Assembly (NCBI RefSeq): GCF_012985205.1
Contig: NZ_JABEKS010000001.1
Location: 1,178,001-1,242,000, forward strand
Direction: 5' to 3'
From: Planctomonas sp. JC2975
GTDB lineage: Bacteria > Actinomycetota > Actinomycetes > Actinomycetales > Microbacteriaceae
DNA length: 64,000 bases
The first letter of the stretch is position 1. Each line of letters opens with the position of its first letter. The position numbers were made by a program, and so were the translations under genes. This document shows positions 1 through 7,412 of the stretch, one piece after another. Under the pieces are notes generated by a model. The model had not been told where the DNA came from. It saw only the letters and a program-made list of their open reading frames with translations, and made no database searches.

Positions 1-916
1 CCCAGAGATCCTCGAGCAGCATGCGGCATTCCTTGTCGGCGAACGCCTCGGCGACGGTCTCGTGGCCGCGCGGGATGCCTGTGGCGGCCAGCAGCGTGTG
101 CCCGGCATTCAGCAGCCACAGCTTTCGTCGCTCGTACGGCTCGATGTCGTCGACGAAACGCGCGCCGACCAGCTCCCAGGCCGGACGTCCGGCCGGGAAG
201 TCGCCCTGGATGATCCACTCGCTGAACGGCTCGGTGACGACGGGGACGGCGTCGTCGTATCCGGTGAGCTCCCGAGCGGTGTCGCGGTCGGCGTCGGTGG
301 TATGCGGAGTGATGCGGTCGACCATCGTGGAGACGAACGACACGTTCTGGGCGATCCACTCGGCGAGCGCACCATCATGCACCTCACGGTGCACGGCAAG
401 GCGCAGCGCTTCGCCGTTGCCGGTGAGGTTGTCGCAGCTCACCAAAGCGATGGGGCCGGCGGATGCCTGCGCCCTCGCCGCGAGACCGCGCACGATCCGC
501 GCTCCCGCCGTCTCATCGGCAGGCTCGGCGTGACCCGACTGCTCCTCAGCCGTCTCGTACGCCCGCTCCGTCACGGTGACGGTGACGAGTGCGACGGAAG
601 GATCCGCAACGGTCCGTTCCCAATCGGATCCGGCTCCGTCGTGCGCCCGAACGATCGACTGCACGAGTTCAGCGCTGTCACCCTCCGCCGCACGGGTGAT
701 CAGCGTGTAGACGCAGTCCTGCGCGGCGAGGGCCGCGGCGGTGCGCGGCGAACGCCCGGTGAACGCGGCGATGCCCCAGGCATCGCGGTCGGCAGGCGGA
801 AGCGCGTTCGCACGTTCCGTGTACCAGGCCTGATGCGCGCGGTGGAAGTAGCCGAGCCCGAGATGCGCCATGCGCACCTCGGGGCGCGAGGAGCGGGCGT
901 CAGCGACCGAGGGCAT
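1..916 (-). CDS. uxuB: Fructuronate reductase / mannitol dehydrogenase family protein (3' part off the left edge)
   Basis: Only the first 305 residues are in the window; the gene continues past base 1. The family (polyol-specific long-chain dehydrogenases) reduces keto-sugars such as D-fructuronate or oxidises mannitol with NAD(H). Visible family marks are the Rossmann start at residues 17-30 (HLGLGYFHRAHQ), the SCDNL block at 160-164, the PAGRPAWE block at 241-248 and the K-LLNAGH segment at 265-273 that carries the catalytic Lys. The ATG at 916 is the first start after an in-frame stop. It ends a leftward operon with the two genes above it, 51 bp downstream of the Gfo/Idh/MocA gene. Nearby UxaC makes fructuronate from glucuronate, so fructuronate is the likely substrate; mannitol or another ketose acid is possible. 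Confidence 0.85.
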   Translation of the reverse strand, partial: MPSVADARSSRPEVRMAHLGLGYFHRAHQAWYTERANALPPADRDAWGIAAFTGRSPRTAAALAAQDCVYTLITRAAEGDSAELVQSIVRAHDGAGSDWERTVADPSVALVTVTVTERAYETAEEQSGHAEPADETAGARIVRGLAARAQASAGPIALVSCDNLTGNGEALRLAVHREVHDGALAEWIAQNVSFVSTMVDRITPHTTDADRDTARELTGYDDAVPVVTEPFSEWIIQGDFPAGRPAWELVGARFVDDIEPYERRKLWLLNAGHTLLAATGIPRGHETVAEAFADKECRMLLEDLW

Positions 917-967
917 CCGCGGGCCTCCGGCGACGTCCGCTCACGTTCAGCGACACGGGCAGGGTCC

Positions 968-2173
968 TCACGCGTCGACCGACTCGGTGACGATCTCGGT
1001 GTGCACGGGCTCGTCGTCGTACACGCCGTCGAGCACGTCGTCGACGAGGACTTCGCGTCCGAGGGTCGCCGACAGGTACACCGAGCGAACCACGGCCAAC
1101 GACAGCAGTGCGTCGGCGACGGTCACGCCCGGCGCACGGCCCGTGCGAATGGCGTCGACGATGTCGAGGTACTGGCGCTCGTGTCCCTCGACGAAGGCGT
1201 CGGCGGGTCGAGTCGTTCCGTAGAGGTCGCCCGGACCGACCAGTTCCGCCGCGCGATTCTGCGTGCTGGAGCGTGTGGGATCCGCGTTCGAGTCGCCGGC
1301 TGCACCACCGGAGACGAAGTACGCCAGCTGGTCCTGCTCGACGACCGCCGAGCCGTTCGAGCCGTGCACCTGCACGCGCACGGGGAGTCCGGGGAATCCG
1401 GCGGTCGTGGCGTGCAGCACCGCGAGGGCACCGTTCTCGAACCGCACCGTGGCGACGGCCGTGTCCTCGACCTCGATCCTGTCGTGCGCGAGCCTGGCCG
1501 TGTGCGCGTAGACCGCGACCGGCTTCCCGAGGAACCACACCATCAGGTCGACGGTGTGCACACCCTGGTTCATGACGGCTCCGCCGCCGTCGAGCTCCCA
1601 TGTGCCGCGCCACTGACCGGAGTCGTAGTACTCCTGCGTGCGCCACCACGGAACGGATGCGACGGCGCTGGTCAGCACGCCGAACTCGCCGGAGTGCGCG
1701 GCGTTCGCGACGACCACCGAGGCCGGGTCGAAGCGGTGCTGGCTGATCACGGATGCGACCAGGCCGCGCTCTGCAGCCTCGTCGGCCAGCTCGCGGATGC
1801 GCCTCGCCCGCGGCACGGACACATCGAGCGGCTTCTCGATCACCACGTTGCTTCCGGCCTTCAGCGCCGTCTCGGCGAGCTGCACGTGCAGGCCGCTCGG
1901 CGTGCAGATGACGACCAGGTCGACGGGATGCGCCTCCAGCGCTTCCCCGAGATCGGCGAACAGTGCAGGGCGCGGCTGACCGGTCAGCTCGACGAGCCCC
2001 GCCACGCGTTCCGCAGCGGGCGTCACCGGATCGATCAGCGCGACCGTGTCGAACTGCCCGAGAGCGGCGAGCGCTCGCACGTGGTTGTCGGCGATGACGC
2101 CGCAGCCGACGATGGCAGCGGTCAGGCGGGGCCCGGCGTCGATGCCCGTAGTGGTCTGAGACAGGGAACTCAT
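968..2173 (-). CDS. Gfo/Idh/MocA family oxidoreductase
   Basis: NAD(P)-dependent sugar or inositol dehydrogenase of 401 aa. The N-terminal Rossmann fold is seen at residues 18-40 (AAIVGCGVIADNHVRA). The EKPL motif of the family, whose Lys is catalytic, is near residue 118, followed by the C-terminal alpha/beta domain with GGGAVMNQGVHTVDL, which holds the substrate-binding His. The start overlaps the stop of the upstream isomerase gene by 4 bp (ATGA), so the two are translationally coupled. Context suggests a step in uronate or related sugar-acid catabolism, but the family is too broad to name a substrate. Confidence 0.9.
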   Translation of the reverse strand: MSSLSQTTTGIDAGPRLTAAIVGCGVIADNHVRALAALGQFDTVALIDPVTPAAERVAGLVELTGQPRPALFADLGEALEAHPVDLVVICTPSGLHVQLAETALKAGSNVVIEKPLDVSVPRARRIRELADEAAERGLVASVISQHRFDPASVVVANAAHSGEFGVLTSAVASVPWWRTQEYYDSGQWRGTWELDGGGAVMNQGVHTVDLMVWFLGKPVAVYAHTARLAHDRIEVEDTAVATVRFENGALAVLHATTAGFPGLPVRVQVHGSNGSAVVEQDQLAYFVSGGAAGDSNADPTRSSTQNRAAELVGPGDLYGTTRPADAFVEGHERQYLDIVDAIRTGRAPGVTVADALLSLAVVRSVYLSATLGREVLVDDVLDGVYDDEPVHTEIVTESVDA

Positions 2174-3027
2174 GCTGCGGATACTCCGATCCGGTCGAGG
2201 AGGCGGTTCAGCGCGCGTCCGGCGGTGCCGAAGGCGCGTGGCCCGGAGAAGCCGCCGAGGGCGAATCCGTCGGCGAGGTGGGGTTCGAGGGAGGCGAAGC
2301 CGCTGTATCCGGCATCCCTGAGGGCTGTGACGGTCTGCAGCAACTCGCCGTCGCCCTCTCCGGCCGGCACGACGCTGCCATCGGCGAAGAGCGCGTCTTT
2401 CACCTGCAGGTACTCGACGTGCTGGTTCAGGAGCTGCCAGGCATCCGTGAACGGCTTGACGCCCACTTGAACGAAGTTGGCGTTGTCCCAGGCCAGGCGG
2501 AGGGCGTCGGATCCGACGGATTCCACGATGTCGAGCACGCGGGACGGCACGTCGCCGTAGATCTCCTTCTCGTTCTCGTGCAGCAGCACGACACCCTCTC
2601 GCTCGGCGAGATCGGCGAGCGCGCGCATCCGCACGAGAACGTCGTCGCGGATGTCCTCTGCCGCGATGCCCTCGCCCCGGTAGAACGAGAAGATGCGCAC
2701 GTAGCGCGAGTCGAGTGCGTGGGCCGCAGCGATCGCTCTGCTCAGGCGCTCCACCTCGTGCTCGACGGGCAGCGAGATGTCGACCTTGCCGATCGGGGAG
2801 GCGATGGCGGAAACGCCGAACCCTGCGCCATCGATCAGCGTCTTCAGCTCGGCCAGGCGATCGGCGTCCAGGTCGACGATGTTGACGTTCCAGGCGCTGC
2901 GCACCTCGATGTGCCGGGCGCCGAGCGCCTCGAGCACGGCCAGTTGGATATTCGGGTCTGCATGGATCTCGTCTCCGAAGCCGGAGAGAAGCCAGGTGGG
3001 GCCTTCAGCGGCCGTGGCGGAGCTCAT
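2170..3027 (-). CDS. Sugar phosphate isomerase/epimerase (xylose isomerase-like TIM barrel)
   Basis: A 285-aa AP-endonuclease-2-type TIM barrel. Members isomerise or epimerise sugars and keto-sugars with a divalent metal. Recognisable strands are LLSGFGDEI near the start, IEVRSAWNV, a metal-ligand glutamate segment LLHENEKEIYGD, DNANFVQVG and a C-terminal SLEPHL. A longer frame opens at 3099, but that part runs through the operator and does not look like protein; the ATG at 3027 lies 7 nt after a TAGTGT box (3035-3040), the geometry of a leaderless transcript. It heads the leftward operon with the Gfo/Idh/MocA and UxuB-like genes. The LacI-type operator 34 bp upstream implies sugar-controlled repression. 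Confidence 0.82.
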   Translation of the reverse strand: MSSATAAEGPTWLLSGFGDEIHADPNIQLAVLEALGARHIEVRSAWNVNIVDLDADRLAELKTLIDGAGFGVSAIASPIGKVDISLPVEHEVERLSRAIAAAHALDSRYVRIFSFYRGEGIAAEDIRDDVLVRMRALADLAEREGVVLLHENEKEIYGDVPSRVLDIVESVGSDALRLAWDNANFVQVGVKPFTDAWQLLNQHVEYLQVKDALFADGSVVPAGEGDGELLQTVTALRDAGYSGFASLEPHLADGFALGGFSGPRAFGTAGRALNRLLDRIGVSAA

Positions 3028-3060
3028 GCCATCGACACTAGGCAGCCGCTGGATGCGACT

Positions 3061-3072
3061 GCAAACGTTTGC
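3061..3072. promoter_or_regulatory. LacI-type operator of the sugar-acid operon
   Basis: GCAAACGTTTGC is a perfect 12-bp palindrome, followed at 3074-3083 by a second half-site (GGTTTGCCAT). It lies about 20 bp upstream of the putative -10 box of the leftward operon. The same core occurs in front of the LacI gene (6174-6189), so this is the likely binding site of that regulator. Confidence 0.7.
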
Positions 3073-3122
3073 CACGGTTTGCCATGGGCCGCACCGCACC
3101 GGCGCCAGGACGAGCCATCGCC

Positions 3123-4505
3123 TCAGCTGATGATCTCGTGGAACCCGGTCAGGGCGGAGCTGCCGCCGGTGATGCCGAAGACCTCGAGGGAGATGATCCG
3201 CGTGACGGGAACGGATCCATCCGTCGACGGCGGGTGCGAGATGTCGTACTGCACTGCGGCGCCGTTCTGCAGGATCCCCTTCAGCGACGAGCAGTACGTG
3301 TCGACGCCGCCGCTGAACGCCATCTGGGTCGCGACGGTGTCGGTTCCCTCACCGTCGGCGTCCCGCGTGTCGAGCCGGAATCCGGGGATCGTCACGCTGT
3401 CCATCGAGAGCTTGAGCACCGTCGCCGTGCTGCCATCGGAGAGGCGCACCGTGGCGAGGCCGAGGTAGCGAAGCCCCGAGAAGGCGAGGGACGAGCCCTG
3501 CAGGAGCGCCGGCTTGCCGGTGAAAACGGGAGAGGCGGATGCCGGCGCGATGAGCTGCGGTCCGGCCGGGACCGCAGGAGTGGAGGTGCCGCCGCCCGTG
3601 CCGCCGCCGGTGCCGGCGCCGGTGGCCCCGCCTGATGACGGATCCGTCGCCGTGCCCAACGGCGCAGGGGTCCCCGTCGAACTCGGCGTGGGCGTGGGAC
3701 TGGGGGTCGAGCAGTCGCCGATGAATCCGAGGATGCACACACCCGTCGCCTCGGCAGCAGCAGCCCGCTGCGGTTGGCCGGTAGTGAGTCCGACTCCGAC
3801 GGTGACGGTCAGCGCGATCGCGAGCGCTCCGCCCGCGGTGCTTCGTCCGACTCCCTTTCCCGTTGATCGGGATCCACGACGCCGCACCGACGCAGCTGGT
3901 GCGGCTGCTCTTGCCGGGCTCGCGGTCGCGACCGGTGCGGAATCGTCGAATGCGTCAGGAACCGGCGGCAGGTCGTCGTCCGAAGGTGGCACGAGCGCGG
4001 CGATGGCATCCGCTGAGGCACTCGTCTGGTCGTCCGTCTCGCCGTCGGAGTCGTGGTCCGCCTTATCGGTCACACTGTCACGATCGGCCGGGTCGTCGTC
4101 GGACTCTGCACGGCCCTCGGCTTCCGCGGTTGCGGCGTGACGCGGCATCCAGGAGACGATCATCACCCCGCCGACGCTCGCCAGGATCATGCCCACGAAG
4201 AACCCGCCGAGGTTCACGCCGACGAGCGAGTAGACGGCGACGACGAGCGCGATCACGCCGTAGAAGATGCGGTGCTGGGGCATCAGCGTCGCCAGCACGC
4301 CGACGAGCACGAGCACGATCGGGATCAGCGTCGCCTGGAACCCCTCGATGCCCACCTGCACCTTCATGTCGCCGAGCGACAACTGGCCGGAGAAGAACAT
4401 CTCGATTCCGCCGAGCACGGTGAGGACTCCACCGATGAACGGTCGCTTGCGGTACCACGCGACGAAGGCGTGCCACCTGCTGGCGGTCTGCACAGTGTTC
4501 TCCAT
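3123..4505 (-). CDS. DUF6114-domain membrane protein with long extracytoplasmic extension
   Basis: A 460-aa protein. Residues 20-120 form four hydrophobic helices matching DUF6114, an actinobacterial membrane domain of unknown function. Residues 125-200 are an acidic linker. Residues 224-251 are a further hydrophobic segment ending in AAAA, like an internal signal anchor or cleavage site. Residues 265-312 are Pro/Thr/Ser/Gly-rich, as in cell-wall spacers, and 313-460 form a beta-rich domain with two cysteines (C258 and C265 lie just before the spacer; C405 inside the domain). The family is usually much shorter, so the extension is notable. The ATG at 4505 is chosen because the longer frame to 4622 runs through a hairpin. 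It lies downstream of the DUF6230 gene on the same strand, the usual pairing. Function unknown; an envelope role is inferred. Confidence 0.8.
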   Translation of the reverse strand: MENTVQTASRWHAFVAWYRKRPFIGGVLTVLGGIEMFFSGQLSLGDMKVQVGIEGFQATLIPIVLVLVGVLATLMPQHRIFYGVIALVVAVYSLVGVNLGGFFVGMILASVGGVMIVSWMPRHAATAEAEGRAESDDDPADRDSVTDKADHDSDGETDDQTSASADAIAALVPPSDDDLPPVPDAFDDSAPVATASPARAAAPAASVRRRGSRSTGKGVGRSTAGGALAIALTVTVGVGLTTGQPQRAAAAEATGVCILGFIGDCSTPSPTPTPSSTGTPAPLGTATDPSSGGATGAGTGGGTGGGTSTPAVPAGPQLIAPASASPVFTGKPALLQGSSLAFSGLRYLGLATVRLSDGSTATVLKLSMDSVTIPGFRLDTRDADGEGTDTVATQMAFSGGVDTYCSSLKGILQNGAAVQYDISHPPSTDGSVPVTRIISLEVFGITGGSSALTGFHEIIS

Positions 4506-4587
4506 TCGGGCTGGAATTCGGGACGGTGCCGTCGGGTCTGGCTGCGGAGCGGATGGCGCAGCGCAGAGTGAGGAAGTACGAACTGGG

Positions 4588-4625
4588 CGGGTGGCGGATG
4601 CCTCGCCGGCTGCATCCGCCACCCG
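4588..4625 (-). terminator. Hairpin between the DUF6230 and DUF6114 genes
   Basis: A perfect 14-bp inverted repeat (4588-4601 with 4612-4625) with a 10-nt loop. It starts 16 bp beyond the DUF6230 stop codon. There is no T-run, as is common for actinobacterial terminators. It may partly end the DUF6230 transcript so that the downstream DUF6114 gene is expressed less. Confidence 0.6.
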
Positions 4626-4641
4626 TCGCGAGAGCGTTCGG

Positions 4642-5229
4642 CTAGAAGCAGGTCTCGCCGTTGGTGAGCTGCAGGTGCAGGCCGGACAGGTTGAAGACGG
4701 AGGCCTGGGTGCTCCACGCGGTCTGCTTCAGGCCCTTGATGACCACCGAGTCGGCATCCTGGGCGAAGTCGCCGACGGACCCCTTGGCGTCCGTGTTCAC
4801 CGTCGACGCGTCGACGCCGATGCGGATGTTGTTGAACGTCGCGTCGCCCTGCAGGTCCGTCATGCCGATCTGCATGTCGGTCGCGGTCGCTGGATTACCG
4901 CCCCCGCCTGCCGTGATCTTCAAACCGACCGGCATGCCGGGCACGACGACGGACTGGCAGAGGTCGTAGAGCTTCGCGCTGGAGATGTTCGCGACCGACA
5001 CGGGGTGCGTCGTGCCGTCCTGCTGCTTCGCCACGCCGGAGTATTGCGAGAACCCTGTGGCATCGAGCTCGCTGGCGCCGACCTGGAACGTCGAGCCGGA
5101 GACGGTGAACGCGACAGGCACGGCGCCGTTGGCGACCCCCGTCATGAGCAGGCTCGCAACGACTCCGACCGGCACGGCCGCCAGTGCGACCCGGCCAGCG
5201 CGCGAAGACGTCAGGGAACGGAACTTCAT
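4642..5229 (-). CDS. DUF6230 family secreted/envelope protein
   Basis: A 195-aa protein of the DUF6230 family, found in Streptomyces and other actinobacteria and sometimes mislabelled cholesterol esterase. It has a positively charged N-terminus (MKFRSLTSSRAGR), a hydrophobic stretch at about 14-34 and an AxG site near residue 36, which fits a signal peptide or anchor. The body has the family features AFTVSG, a central LCQSVVVPG, GDATFNNI, FAQDADSV, KQTAWST and a final LSGLHLQL with a terminal Cys. No catalytic motif is visible. AGGAGG lies just upstream of the ATG. It precedes the DUF6114 gene and faces a divergent TetR gene. The family function is not established. Confidence 0.88.
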   Translation of the reverse strand: MKFRSLTSSRAGRVALAAVPVGVVASLLMTGVANGAVPVAFTVSGSTFQVGASELDATGFSQYSGVAKQQDGTTHPVSVANISSAKLYDLCQSVVVPGMPVGLKITAGGGGNPATATDMQIGMTDLQGDATFNNIRIGVDASTVNTDAKGSVGDFAQDADSVVIKGLKQTAWSTQASVFNLSGLHLQLTNGETCF

Positions 5230-5338
5230 AGATCCTCCTTGATCCGAAGTGCTGATGATGTGAACTGCGGAGCTGTCGTGCGCTGCGGTGAGGGCACGCG
5301 ATGCGCCAACGCGGCTCGGAGTCGCGGGGTTGCATCGC

Positions 5339-5378
5339 TATTGACCGAGCGTCAGTAACTATTTACCACGAGTCAATA
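5339..5378. promoter_or_regulatory. Probable TetR operator in the DUF6230/TetR divergent region
   Basis: Inverted arms TATTGAC (5339-5345) and GTCAATA (5372-5378) flank AT-richer DNA that also holds GTCAGTAA (5351-5358), a near copy of the right arm GTCAATAA. It sits in the promoter region of the leftward DUF6230 gene and about 140 bp before the TetR gene. Binding by the adjacent TetR is inferred. Confidence 0.5.
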
Positions 5379-5515
5379 ACGGATGCCAGTCCCCAGTTTC
5401 GTCCCCCAGGTGGGGGTCATGCTAATCCGCGGGGTCCACGCTCCGATAGAGCCGTGACCGACGGCATCCGTCTTCCCGGCGAGGGGCGCGCCCGAGCACG
5501 CCCTAGGCTCATTGC

Positions 5516-6139
5516 ATGCCCGCCGAGCGCCGTACCCGCATGACGCCGGACGAGCGTCGCGCCCAGCTCATCGCACTCGGTGTCGCCGCTCTCGCCGACC
5601 GTCCGCTCGGACAGTTGAACGTCGAGGACCTCGCCGCGCAGGCCGGGGTCTCCCGTGGCCTGCTCTTCTACTACTTCGAGTCGAAGCAGGGCTTCCATCG
5701 CGAGGTGGTTCGTGCTGCGCGCGACGGCATGCTGAATGCGACAGAGCCCCAGCTCGACCTCCCTCCGTTGGAACGGCTGCACGCGACGCTGGAGAAGATC
5801 GTGACGTTCGTGCGGGATCACCGCAGCACGTTCGTCTCGCTCGTGCACGGCGTCGCCAGTGGCGACGACGAGGTACGCGCCGTTGTCGAGGAAGCGGAGC
5901 GGATCCAGACGGAGCGCGTGATCGCGGTGTTCGACGAGCTCGGCGTTCCCTCGTCGCCGCTGCTGCGCGTCGCGCTCCGTGCCTGGGTCTCGTTCGCGGA
6001 GCGCGCGCTCGTGGACGGCGAACTCGAGCCGGGCGAAGCCGGGGACGCGGCGGCGGCCGAATTCCTGTCGTTCCTCGAGCGAAGCGTTCTCGCGGTCGTC
6101 GAGACTGTGACGGGTCCGTTGCCCGGGGCCGCACGCTGA
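5516..6139 (+). CDS. TetR family transcriptional regulator
   Basis: A 207-aa one-component regulator. The N-terminal helix-turn-helix is at about residues 10-60 (RRAQLIALGVAAL ... VEDLAAQAGVSRGLLFYYFESKQGF), the standard TetR DNA-binding fold; the rest is a helical ligand domain. The ATG at 5516 follows a TAGGCT -10-like box (5504-5509) by 6 nt, so the mRNA is probably leaderless; an ATG at 5540 is a possible alternative. It is divergent from the DUF6230/DUF6114 genes, its likely targets. The effector is unknown. Confidence 0.88.
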   Translation: MPAERRTRMTPDERRAQLIALGVAALADRPLGQLNVEDLAAQAGVSRGLLFYYFESKQGFHREVVRAARDGMLNATEPQLDLPPLERLHATLEKIVTFVRDHRSTFVSLVHGVASGDDEVRAVVEEAERIQTERVIAVFDELGVPSSPLLRVALRAWVSFAERALVDGELEPGEAGDAAAAEFLSFLERSVLAVVETVTGPLPGAAR

Positions 6140-6173
6140 CACCTCGACGCCACTGCCCCTGCGGACAGAGACT

Positions 6174-6189
6174 TGGCAAACGTTTGCCA
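6174..6189. promoter_or_regulatory. LacI-type operator upstream of the LacI gene
   Basis: TGGCAAACGTTTGCCA is a perfect 16-bp palindrome, the usual form of a LacI/GalR site with a central CG. It lies 40 bp before the LacI start codon, indicating autoregulation, and shares its 12-bp core with the site at 3061-3072. Confidence 0.8.
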
Positions 6190-6229
6190 TTTGTTGCCGA
6201 ATCGGCGGATCGCTTGCTTTGCTGTCTCC

Positions 6230-7372
6230 ATGCAGGACCAGGGCGAACGCGCAGCGCGACCGGCGACGCTCGCCGACGTGGCGGAGCGCGCCGGCGTGGC
6301 GATCTCGACCGCATCCCGAGCGCTCTCGAATCCCGGACGCGTCAACGTCACCACCCGTGAGCGCATCGAGCGGATCGCCGCAGAGCTCGGATACTCCCCC
6401 AATTCGCAGGCCCGCGCCCTGACATCCGGCCGCAGCGGCGCCGTCGCCGTTCTCGTGTCGGATGTCACGAACCCGTTCTACTTCGACATCATCCGCGGCA
6501 CGCAGCGGCAGCTGAAGGCGTCCGGATACTCGCAGCTGCTGATCGACACCGAGGAGTCCGACCAGAACGAGGATGCGCTTCTGCACCGGCTGCGTTCCTC
6601 GTTCGACGGCGCGATCCTGGCGGCATCCCGCCTCTCGGACAGGGCGCTTGCAACCCTCGCCGCCGAACTGCCGCTCGTGGCGATCAATCGCCAGACGCGG
6701 GGCGTGCCGAGCGTCTTCATCGACACACCGAGCGGCACCGTGCAGGCCGTCGAGCACCTGGTGTCGCTCGGCCACCGATCCATCGCGTACGTTTCGGGCC
6801 CAGCGACCTCCTGGCCCAACGAGAGCCGCTGGCGCGCCTTCGTGAAGGCCACGAAGGCGCATGACGTGCGCGCGGTACGGCTGGGTCCGTTCTCACCTCG
6901 TCAGAGCGCCGGTGCGGCGGCGGCGGACGCCGTTCTCAACGCGGATGTGACGGCCGCCATCGCGTTCAACGACCTGCTCGCGATCGGCATGCTGCAGCAT
7001 CTGGCGAGCCGCGGCATCCGCGTTCCCGCCGACCTCAGCATCGTGGGATGCGACGACATCTTCGGTGCTGACTTCTGCAACCCTCCGCTGACCACCATGA
7101 CCGCGCCGATCGAGCAGGCCGGACGGCTCGCCGTCTCGCTGCTGACTGCACAGCTGGATCCGCGGTCGGCGCCGAGCGCACGCCACGCCGCCGTGCTTCC
7201 CACGCACCTCACGGTGCGTGCGTCCACCGGCGCGGCGCCCGCCGAGCCTCCTGTCTCCGCACCTGCATCTGCACCGGCGCCCCAAGCGGTACCGACATCG
7301 CACGCCGCACCGAGTTCTGATGCGGACTCCGGTACGGAGTCCGTTCCTTCTGCCGCGCAGCTCGACGCCTGA
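6230..7372 (+). CDS. LacI family transcriptional regulator of the uronate region
   Basis: A 380-aa regulator. The LacI helix-turn-helix is at residues 13-36 (TLADVAERAGVAISTASRAL), followed by the hinge and a periplasmic-binding-protein-like sensor domain with VAVLVSDVTNPFYFDI and VGCDDI. After about residue 330 there is a 50-residue Ala/Pro/Ser-rich tail not normal for the family. The longer frame from 6173 starts inside the operator, so ATG 6230 is chosen. UxaC follows 40 bp later and is probably co-transcribed. A hexuronate or its catabolite is the likely inducer (inference from neighbours). Confidence 0.88.
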   Translation: MQDQGERAARPATLADVAERAGVAISTASRALSNPGRVNVTTRERIERIAAELGYSPNSQARALTSGRSGAVAVLVSDVTNPFYFDIIRGTQRQLKASGYSQLLIDTEESDQNEDALLHRLRSSFDGAILAASRLSDRALATLAAELPLVAINRQTRGVPSVFIDTPSGTVQAVEHLVSLGHRSIAYVSGPATSWPNESRWRAFVKATKAHDVRAVRLGPFSPRQSAGAAAADAVLNADVTAAIAFNDLLAIGMLQHLASRGIRVPADLSIVGCDDIFGADFCNPPLTTMTAPIEQAGRLAVSLLTAQLDPRSAPSARHAAVLPTHLTVRASTGAAPAEPPVSAPASAPAPQAVPTSHAAPSSDADSGTESVPSAAQLDA

Positions 7373-7412
7373 GCCCAGCATCGCCCATCCAGTTCCCGAG
7401 GAGATCGCCGAC

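Noticed and set aside
62-2470. A long + strand open frame of about 800 codons antisense to the sugar-acid operon
   Set aside because: Its translation is rich in Arg, Asp and His without any domain, as expected from the reverse of high-GC genes; the minus strand holds clear enzymes.
5417-6862. A 480-codon minus-strand frame across the TetR and LacI genes
   Set aside because: It overlaps two well-supported + strand regulators and the operator between them, and shows no protein features.
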